NCBI RefSeq assembly: GCF_003055625.1
Contig: NZ_CP028811.1
Coordinates: 2,046,001-2,110,000, forward strand
DNA: 64,000 bases
Direction: 5' to 3'
Source of the DNA: Flavobacterium magnum
GTDB taxonomy: Bacteria > Bacteroidota > Bacteroidia > Flavobacteriales > Flavobacteriaceae
Of this stretch, positions 57,483 to 64,000 are shown piece by piece. The position numbers were made by a program, and so were the translations under genes. A model generated the notes under the pieces. The model saw only the letters and a list, made by a program, of their open reading frames with translations. It was not told the origin of the DNA and did no database searches. The stretch's first letter is position 1. Each line of letters begins with the position of its first letter.

Positions 57483-58433
57483 CTAAAAACCAATGTTCAC
57501 AACCAGCGGCCCTACCCAATTGGTGTAGGAGCCGTCAAGGCATTGGGTCCTCACGTAAAAGTCATAATCGGTGTTCTGGAATAGTGAAATATAGGTGATG
57601 GTTGGGAAATCATTGGATTCCACGGCGTTCGACGTTGGCGACTGGTTGTGCCCCACGAGGTTGAACTCGTACCTGCCGTTATTTCCGGTGTCTGTCCAGG
57701 TTAAATTTGCCCCTACCGCCTCGCCGAAGAAGTTGTATTCTACGGAATAGCCCACGTTCGATGGCAAGGTGCACACGTTTTGGTTTGCGGTGGCGAAGTA
57801 TGATACCGGGCCAACCCATGAACTGAATTGCTGCGAACCGTTACAGTAGCCCCGCACATACACATCGTAAATCTGGTTTGCAGTAAAACTGACCTCGCTG
57901 GTCGATGTGCTGTTTGTGGTCACGGTTGTCCCGTTTCCGACGGTAAAACCCTGAGCGCCATACTGCACCTGGTAGTAGGCGTTCGATGCGCCCGCCGGCT
58001 CATCCCATGAGATAAACCCACCGTTTACTGCGAGTCCGGAGGGACCGTCGCAGAAGGAATTTATGGTAAGGGTAACCGGACTGGAATATTCGGACGTCGA
58101 CCCGGTATTGCTTGCCGCTTTTATGGCAAATGTGACCACATCACCGGCTTGCAGGCCGAGCTCAGCTATTGACATCGTGAACGGGTTTTCGGTCCTGGTG
58201 GTCACCGGAGCGTAAGAGCCATTCTCAACCCTGTATAGCGTCACATTGGATGCACCTTCGGAAGTTACGTAACTGAAACGGATATTGGAACCCATCTGTG
58301 ACGCGGAAAATCCTTCTATCTTGATACCCGACGACGCGTCGCTGTCGCCTGAACATGCGCTGAAAATCAGTAACAGGAAGATGACACCCAGCGATAAACT
58401 TGATTGGAATTTGTTTTGTAAAATTGATTTCAT
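57483..58433 (-). CDS. Lipoprotein with FN3-like domains
   Basis: A 316-residue lipoprotein with lipobox IFSAC (Cys27). The mature part has two to three FN3-like beta domains: GSNIRFSYVTSEGASNVTLY near the N-terminus, then FISWDEPAGASNAYYQVQYG, TANQIYDVYVRGYCNGSQQF and a third module ending with FQNTDYDFYVRTQCL and SYTNWVGPLVVNIG. Cys pairs in the modules could form disulfides. FN3 lipoproteins of this type usually bind carbohydrate or protein at the cell surface. It has its own promoter (58450-58483) and is separate from the type IX genes upstream. Ligand unknown. Confidence 0.88.
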   Translation of the reverse strand: MKSILQNKFQSSLSLGVIFLLLIFSACSGDSDASSGIKIEGFSASQMGSNIRFSYVTSEGASNVTLYRVENGSYAPVTTRTENPFTMSIAELGLQAGDVVTFAIKAASNTGSTSEYSSPVTLTINSFCDGPSGLAVNGGFISWDEPAGASNAYYQVQYGAQGFTVGNGTTVTTNSTSTSEVSFTANQIYDVYVRGYCNGSQQFSSWVGPVSYFATANQNVCTLPSNVGYSVEYNFFGEAVGANLTWTDTGNNGRYEFNLVGHNQSPTSNAVESNDFPTITYISLFQNTDYDFYVRTQCLDGSYTNWVGPLVVNIGF

Positions 58434-58449
58434 GTCAGATTGTTTTATG

Positions 58450-58483
58450 CAAATATATCATAACAGATGAAATGTCGTTGCAA
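58450..58483 (-). promoter_or_regulatory. Promoter of the FN3 lipoprotein gene
   Basis: Minus-strand TTG (58483-58481), 23-bp spacer, TATATTTG (58457-58450). The spacer is at the upper end of the 17-23 range. It lies 17 bp before the ATG. Confidence 0.6.
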
Positions 58484-58528
58484 AAAAAAACGTGACCGTT
58501 AAATTTTGGGGCTCACCGATTGCGAACA

Positions 58529-60976
58529 TTACCTTCGCAAGGCAAAGTGTCCCTTGATGGTGCGGCCGTCTTCGAGGTTCAGGACATACCAGTAATCATC
58601 TGACGGCAGCGGCCTTCCCAGAAAAGTACCATCCCAGCCGCCGGTGTCGTTCTTTGCGATTTCCTTGATGAATTTTCCGAAACGATCAAAAATCAGCACA
58701 TTGGTATCGGAATTGAAAACGGTGTCTACGCCGTCAATCCTCCAGGAATCATGCACCCCATCGCCGTTCGGCGTAAAGTACTCGGGTATGCCCAGCACGG
58801 CAATCAGCCTTGACACCATACCGCAGCCGTTCACATCCTTCACATAAACCGTATGGATGCCGGACGCCACATTATCGAAAAAGTTGGAATCCTGGAACGG
58901 ACCTGACGGATTGTCGAGGCTGTAGACGTATTGGCCGATACTATCCGGTGTGAGGTTTACGGTCACCGTATTGGTACCGAAAGTGATGTCCTGTATGTCG
59001 ACCGAGTCTATCGTGGCATCTGAGGAAGGAAACACTTCAACGGTTCGGACTTTCCGGCAGCCTGTCGGCTTTATGACGGTCACCTTGTAAGTTCCGGGAT
59101 GGTTGACCTGTACGGAGTAGGTGTTCATGTGAAAAGGGATGCTGTTGTATTCCCATAAGTATTCGTAATCGGCAAAAAATGGATCGCGTACCGCCGCATC
59201 AATCGTAATGAATTCGTCGGGTTTATTTAGACAAACAAAATCATTGCCGTCGCTTTGCTCTTCGATATCCGGGAGGGTATTCACAACCAGCCTGATGCGT
59301 CTGATCATGCTGCAGTTGAGTCCGCCATCGTCGATCCGCGCGTAAACGAATGACTCGTAGGCCACCGGATTCGGGAATGTGGTGGTGTTCGTGATGGCAT
59401 GCTGCTGGATGACCGCATCCTGCGGCGTGTTGTAGTAGGCAAGCATTTGTCCGCCTGTGAGCGCAATATGGCTGTCGTCAAGGTTGAACGTCGTGAAGCC
59501 GTTTTCCTGACCATAGACATCGCAGTTATTAAGCACAATGTCGGGCTGGGCATCATCCGTACCGCCGTGGAGCATCAGCGTAGCATAAGAGATGCACTGC
59601 GTATCGGGATTTGTCTGCCTGACGATCACCGCCTGCGGATTGACCGTATTGTCGAAAAAGGCCGGCAGCGGGAGGTTGTTCTGGACGTCTGACATGCTTC
59701 CAAAATACTCAACTTCAATACCTGGGTTTGCCGTCGTGAAAACACCGTCGGCCCTATGCAGCTCAAAAGTCGTCAGGCCGTCGGGATGCTCACCGGAATC
59801 ACATTGGAAATAATGCCCGGTAATTTTCTGCGGAAGCGGATTGACAATCAGCCTGATGGCTACCGTATCGCTGCAATCCCCGTTTGACGCTTTAATAATG
59901 ATGGTTTGGACATCGGGCACGGTATTGTGAAAAAATCTGGGCAATGGGTTGCGGTCGTGGTCGGCGTCGTCCTGGTTCAGGTAATAACTGATGTTCAGAT
60001 TATCATATGCGATTCCGGCAAACACATCCTGCGTTACCTTCTCAAGGTCGAATACGGCCTGGCCGTTTGTGTCGTCGTTGTCGATTTCAGTAGAATCACA
60101 GGTGACCGATTCCTTAAACGGAAAAACGATGCTCAGCGTAATCTTAAATTCAGCATTGGCGAAACAGTGCGTCGTGTTGTTTTCGATCCGGGTATAAATT
60201 GTCTGTGGATTTTGGGTATTGAGGAAATTGCCCGTATTTGCAATCGCGTTGGTGCCAACAAACGCATCATTTTGCGTGGTGTAATACGTCACAGTGACAT
60301 TTGACTGGTTGCCGATGATCAGCGGCGTGTTTTGTTCCAGGTTGAATTCGGTGATGCGGTCATCGATGTTGTCGTCATCGCATTTCCCGATGTCCAATGT
60401 GGTGGTGCCCGAAGGCAGGTCAAAAATCGGCGGGTCATTGAAACCTCCCGTTCCTGTCCAATTGATTGAAAAATTGCTTGTACCTACCGGCCTGTCGACG
60501 ACCAGAAAATACGATTCCCCCGCGATGACGTCGAGCATGCTCAAAAAACTGTTTCCGGCTTCCCCGGGGCCTTCAGATACGTCCGTTTCGGTGGCGTTCA
60601 AGCCGGTGTGGTTGTCGCCTTGCTGCGCCGCGAAAGGGTTGGTCGTCGAACACCGTTTAACAGGTCCCAGGTTGCCGCAGCTTACATTTGGCCCGAAGAT
60701 GAAAAAATCGAAATCCTCATTGATATCGTTACTTTCCGGAACCAACGTGAATCCGAGCGTACCCGAGGTTGCGATGTCCAGCCTGATCCAGATGCTGTTG
60801 TTCTCGCTGCTGCCACATGTAATCCCGGTTCCCAATTCCTGAGTTCCGATCCCGGTCACGGTGAGTCCGCTGAAACCGGAATTTCCGCAAACCACAATCG
60901 CATCGGCGCAATCACTCTGTGCAAAAGACGCCTGAAATATCAAAAGTAAAAGGAGTAGGGTGTATTTTTTCGTCAT
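58529..60976 (-). CDS. Type IX-secreted protein with type B sorting domain
   Basis: An 815-residue exported protein starting at the ATG at 60976 (the reading from 61024 adds a charged extension before the signal). The signal peptide is MTKKYTLLLLLLIFQASF. A Cys-rich beta domain (SDCADAIVVCGNSGFSGLTV) is followed by a jelly-roll-like region and several beta modules with DITFGTNTVTVNLTPDSIGQ near the end. The C-terminal 90 residues form a type B sorting domain: YFTPNGDGVHDSWRIDGVD, then IFDRFGKFIKEI and GHFALRR. Such proteins are exported by the type IX system and often act in gliding or adhesion. It lies 7 bp after the next gene upstream, its closest relative. Confidence 0.92.
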   Translation of the reverse strand: MTKKYTLLLLLLIFQASFAQSDCADAIVVCGNSGFSGLTVTGIGTQELGTGITCGSSENNSIWIRLDIATSGTLGFTLVPESNDINEDFDFFIFGPNVSCGNLGPVKRCSTTNPFAAQQGDNHTGLNATETDVSEGPGEAGNSFLSMLDVIAGESYFLVVDRPVGTSNFSINWTGTGGFNDPPIFDLPSGTTTLDIGKCDDDNIDDRITEFNLEQNTPLIIGNQSNVTVTYYTTQNDAFVGTNAIANTGNFLNTQNPQTIYTRIENNTTHCFANAEFKITLSIVFPFKESVTCDSTEIDNDDTNGQAVFDLEKVTQDVFAGIAYDNLNISYYLNQDDADHDRNPLPRFFHNTVPDVQTIIIKASNGDCSDTVAIRLIVNPLPQKITGHYFQCDSGEHPDGLTTFELHRADGVFTTANPGIEVEYFGSMSDVQNNLPLPAFFDNTVNPQAVIVRQTNPDTQCISYATLMLHGGTDDAQPDIVLNNCDVYGQENGFTTFNLDDSHIALTGGQMLAYYNTPQDAVIQQHAITNTTTFPNPVAYESFVYARIDDGGLNCSMIRRIRLVVNTLPDIEEQSDGNDFVCLNKPDEFITIDAAVRDPFFADYEYLWEYNSIPFHMNTYSVQVNHPGTYKVTVIKPTGCRKVRTVEVFPSSDATIDSVDIQDITFGTNTVTVNLTPDSIGQYVYSLDNPSGPFQDSNFFDNVASGIHTVYVKDVNGCGMVSRLIAVLGIPEYFTPNGDGVHDSWRIDGVDTVFNSDTNVLIFDRFGKFIKEIAKNDTGGWDGTFLGRPLPSDDYWYVLNLEDGRTIKGHFALRR

Positions 60977-60983
60977 AAATACC

Positions 60984-63900
60984 TTATCGTTTGAGTGTAA
61001 AATGTCCTCTTGCGGTCCGGCCATCGTCGAGTTTCAGCAGGAACCAGTAATCGTCCGCGGGCAGCGGATTGCCATTGTAAACCCCATCCCAGCCGATGTC
61101 GGTTCCGGATGGTATTTCTTTCAGCAGTTTACCATACCGGTCAAAAATATAAACGACTGATTTTGTATGGAACAGCGCGTTGACGCCTTTAATTTTCCAA
61201 TAGTCGTTGTAGCCATCTCCATTGGGCGTGAAGAAAGGCGGTGCGCCCACGACCGCGATGGTTTTGGCTGTCGTTCCGCAACCATTCTTGTCATTGACGA
61301 CGATCTCATGGAAGCCGGCTGTGACATTATTGAAATAGGCGCTGTCCTGAAACGGCCCGTCATCCAGACTGTATTCGTACTTGCCTGCGCCGGTGGCGTT
61401 AACCTGCACCGAATTGGCATCGCTCAGGTCGTTGATGTCCACTGATGTGATCGTTGCCACTTCAGAATACACGACTGTATTGGCCCTGGTCCGGAAGCAG
61501 CCCGTAACTTTATCAATTATCCGGGTGGTGTACACACCGTCTTCATTGACTGTGAGCCTGTCGGTAATCGCATTGGGAATAAGCACGCCGTTCCTGGCCC
61601 ATTCGTAATTAAACCTGCCGGGATTCCCGTTTGCTAGTCCGGCAAATAACGTCACACTTTCATTGACAATTCCGGTACAGATAATTTCCGTATGGTCTTC
61701 AAGTATCTCCGGCAATGGGTGCACCGTGAAGGAAATCGTAGTGGTGTCCGAACAGTCCGGATTCAAAGGGTTTTCAACAATGGCGGTCACATTTTGGGAA
61801 AAACTTTCGTACGTCACCGGAAACGGACTCGGAATCGGAGTTCCGTCTTCGGCAAAATATTTTACCACAAATCCCATCTGTCCCTGTAATAAGGTTGCCT
61901 CGACTGCGCTGGTATCAAACACCACCTTACCATCCGTGTCATTCGGCAGGTCATCGCAACGGGCCGCAACGGTAACGGGATGTGCTATCGGGCGGGCATA
62001 GACGACGAACGAAATGATACCCCCCTCAACGCAGCGCCTGCCGGAGTCGTTTGTGAGGACTACCCTGATGTCCTGCGTCGCGGTCCTGAATGGATTGGGC
62101 AGCGGACTCGGCAAAGCGTTATTGTCCTGGTCGTAATACGCTACTGTGACGCCCGTCTGTCCCTGCAGGATGGCTTGCTGTAAACCTGTTGTCGGAAAAT
62201 CATAATCGATTGCGTTGTCCGTCAAGTCACGGTCGCATTGCTTTTGCACGGCAACCTCATGAAACACCGGAAGCGGCTCCACTGTCAAGGTAATGTAGGG
62301 CCCCAATCCGAAACAGGCATTGTCTGCAGTACTTTCGACCCGGACCCAGATTTGCTGCTCGGTTGGATATCCTACGTTGCGGTAATTTGAAATGTCACCA
62401 ATGGAAAGCGGATTGCCAAGGGCGTCATTTTCCTGTAATGCGTCAGCCTCCTTCTTGTAATACCTGACGGTGTAGTTGCTGCTGTTGCCCAGGATCGCAT
62501 TGATATCAGCGGTCACGGAACTGAAGTCAAATCCGGCAATACCGTCATGGTCATCCTGGTTGGTGTCGATGAAGTCGTCGCATTCAGAAAAAGACCTTGA
62601 AAATCCGGCTGGTATCTGGGTCGCTGATACAATCAGGTCCATACGCGTCACGTTGTAACAACCGTTGCTGTTTACGATCCGAACCCAGATTGTATTGCCA
62701 TTACTGTTGTTGTAGGCAAGTTCGTTAGTAATCTGCTCATTGGTGTCATTGGTTTCCGCAGCGTTTTGCGTGCTGAAATATGAAAAAGTTTCATTGGTGG
62801 CATTTGCCGAAATCTGATTTTCTTTTTCCCTCAAATTGAAATCAGCAAGGTGGTCAAGGTCTGATTCACACTGCACCAAAGTGATGGAGGCCGCAACGAC
62901 AGGCCTTGCATTGACGGTGAGTATTGCCGGATCCGAAATCAGGCCGCAACTGTTGCCGTCTTTCTGCATCACAACGCGGTAGCGGTATCCTGACATCGAT
63001 GGGCTGAGCGCGGCCACAGTCAGTGAAGCGGTGTCAGCGCCCGTATACTGGGAATTGTTGGTAAGATCGGCGTAGCCGGTTTCATCAGTGCCCACCTGCC
63101 ACTTGTATCCGTTCACTTCATTGCTCTCTACCGTAAAAGTTACCTGCTGCAATTCGCAACCGGTCTGGTCCTGAGGCTGAAGCACAATGACAATGGGTGC
63201 GGCGGTGGTATAATTGTTATTAGGCAATTCGCTGTAACCGGCAGCCGATGTGACCAAACCGTTCGACAAATTAACGGATTCGGGTGACAACCCTAATTTA
63301 CCATTACCATCGCCATCGTCGAATCCGGCTTCGATTACGTCGTAACAACCGTCGCCATCGCTGTCTGCCGATTGGGAATCAGGGATGCTGTCCAAACCGT
63401 CTGAATTGGCAATGCCGAAATTCAGGATGCCGTTGTCCGGCGTGGTTTCCAAAGCATCTGATAAACCGTTTGTGCCAAATGCCGCGCCGTCAACTCGGCC
63501 GTCACTGTCTGAATCGGAGGCATTTGATCCCGATTCTGTTATATCATAAATGCCGTCGTTATCGCTGTCAAGATCGTAAAAATCCGGGACCGTGTCGCCG
63601 TCTGTATCCCGCTGCCCCAGTCCGGGCTCGACAGCATCGTCCATGCCGTTGCGGTTTGTATCGGTTGTTACAGCGCCTGGGGTGAGATTTCCTGAGGCTT
63701 CGATACGGTCAGGGATTGCATCGTTATCCGAATCCGAATCACCCAGATCAGGCACGCCGTCACCATCGGTATCTTTTGGCAGGCAGGACAAGGATAAGGT
63801 AAAGGTCGACTTGATATTGCTACCATCGATGAGGTTTTTTTGAATGAAGCGCAGCGTGCTGATGTCCCTTGCGCGGAATGAAAAAGTACCGCTTCCTGCA

Positions 63901-64000
63901 TTGACAGGCAGTCCGCCATTGATCCTGAAACGGATTTCAAACGACGAAAATTCCGTGATGCCACTTTCAAAAAAACCATCATAGTTGGTGTCGACGAGCA
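60984..64000 (-). CDS. Type IX-secreted protein, 5' partial at the window edge
   Basis: The frame stays open to position 64000, so the N-terminus and signal peptide lie outside. The visible 1,005 residues begin inside a beta-rich region and include an acidic stretch (about 63200-63790) of thrombospondin-type-3 calcium-binding repeats such as DTDGDGVPDLGDSDSDNDAI, then beta modules, and the type B sorting domain: FFTPNGDGYNDYWKIKGVNA, IFDRYGKLLKEI and GHFTLKR. Calcium probably stiffens the stalk. The start TTG at 63791 is only an internal codon. It ends 7 bp before the next type IX gene, so the two are co-transcribed. Confidence 0.92.
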   Translation of the reverse strand, partial: LVDTNYDGFFESGITEFSSFEIRFRINGGLPVNAGSGTFSFRARDISTLRFIQKNLIDGSNIKSTFTLSLSCLPKDTDGDGVPDLGDSDSDNDAIPDRIEASGNLTPGAVTTDTNRNGMDDAVEPGLGQRDTDGDTVPDFYDLDSDNDGIYDITESGSNASDSDSDGRVDGAAFGTNGLSDALETTPDNGILNFGIANSDGLDSIPDSQSADSDGDGCYDVIEAGFDDGDGNGKLGLSPESVNLSNGLVTSAAGYSELPNNNYTTAAPIVIVLQPQDQTGCELQQVTFTVESNEVNGYKWQVGTDETGYADLTNNSQYTGADTASLTVAALSPSMSGYRYRVVMQKDGNSCGLISDPAILTVNARPVVAASITLVQCESDLDHLADFNLREKENQISANATNETFSYFSTQNAAETNDTNEQITNELAYNNSNGNTIWVRIVNSNGCYNVTRMDLIVSATQIPAGFSRSFSECDDFIDTNQDDHDGIAGFDFSSVTADINAILGNSSNYTVRYYKKEADALQENDALGNPLSIGDISNYRNVGYPTEQQIWVRVESTADNACFGLGPYITLTVEPLPVFHEVAVQKQCDRDLTDNAIDYDFPTTGLQQAILQGQTGVTVAYYDQDNNALPSPLPNPFRTATQDIRVVLTNDSGRRCVEGGIISFVVYARPIAHPVTVAARCDDLPNDTDGKVVFDTSAVEATLLQGQMGFVVKYFAEDGTPIPSPFPVTYESFSQNVTAIVENPLNPDCSDTTTISFTVHPLPEILEDHTEIICTGIVNESVTLFAGLANGNPGRFNYEWARNGVLIPNAITDRLTVNEDGVYTTRIIDKVTGCFRTRANTVVYSEVATITSVDINDLSDANSVQVNATGAGKYEYSLDDGPFQDSAYFNNVTAGFHEIVVNDKNGCGTTAKTIAVVGAPPFFTPNGDGYNDYWKIKGVNALFHTKSVVYIFDRYGKLLKEIPSGTDIGWDGVYNGNPLPADDYWFLLKLDDGRTARGHFTLKR

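Noticed and set aside
63668..64000. Apparent frameshift between two minus-strand frames at the right edge
   Set aside because: The frame of the type IX gene is open through 64000 without stop; the apparent ATG-less start at 63791 is an internal TTG codon.

Overview
The window looks like chromosomal DNA of a member of the Flavobacteriaceae (Bacteroidota), probably Flavobacterium or a close relative with a higher GC than usual. The evidence is type IX secretion signals on very large surface proteins (one type A tail, two type B 'gliding motility' tails), promoters of the TTG-N17-23-TAnnTTTG kind, almost no Shine-Dalgarno sequences, several TTG starts, and many families typical of the group (GIN/DUF2807, DUF4870, DUF3810, 2TM domain, a DnaJ with a halved zinc finger). 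No phage, insertion sequence, CRISPR array or rRNA operon was seen. The only RNA gene recognised with confidence is tRNA-Pro(TGG).

Layout. 0-2.9 kb: an SDR oxidoreductase with an AraC-type regulator, tRNA-Pro, and trxB. 2.9-8.8 kb: a minus-strand envelope module with three GIN-domain proteins, a PspC membrane protein, a PadR repressor, a DUF4870 membrane protein and an NTF2-like protein; the DUF4870 gene is flanked by 21-bp direct repeats. 8.9-12.2 kb: a hotdog-fold protein, a TIGR01777 epimerase, then grpE-dnaJ. 12.3-15.9 kb: a tightly overlapping operon of an ABC exporter, a degenerate half DEAD-box protein, DUF2007 and a GNAT. 15.9-28.4 kb: mostly small housekeeping and hypothetical genes, including a NUMOD4/HNH-like protein, a Nudix hydrolase, a PlsC-type acyltransferase, an ECF sigma/membrane protein/TraB operon, pepD and an unusual ClC protein.

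28.7-37.0 kb is one gene for a type IX-secreted protein of about 2,740 residues. It has a seven-repeat RCC1 propeller, FN3 modules and 15 Ig-like modules. The last nine modules alternate between two types and are GC-rich, as is a hairpin-rich intergenic block just downstream. 37.2-39.4 kb holds an outer-membrane protein, an exported YCII protein and a lipoprotein. 39.5-45.2 kb holds a TonB-dependent receptor, an exported TPR-like protein, and a LytS-type kinase ending in a 2TM domain, followed by two free 2TM proteins and a LytTR regulator.

45.4-55.6 kb: CsbD, heme A synthase, CCA-adding enzyme, threonylcarbamoyl-AMP synthase, then a surface-glycan set (LTA-synthase-like protein, three GT2, one GT9) and dapD. 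55.8-64 kb: an SRPBCC protein, an acyltransferase-3 protein, an FN3 lipoprotein and two tandem type IX type B adhesins, the second running off the right edge.

Much of the window concerns the cell envelope: building it (glycosyltransferases, acyltransferases), sensing it (PspC/PadR/GIN, LytS/LytTR/2TM, ECF sigma) and displaying proteins on it. No complete new defence or mobile system was found. The least-explained structures are the GIN/PspC/PadR cassette with its repeat-flanked gene, the kinase and trio of 2TM domains, and the abrupt GC-rich super-repeat with its neighbouring structured element. All calls come from reading the sequence; no database search was run.
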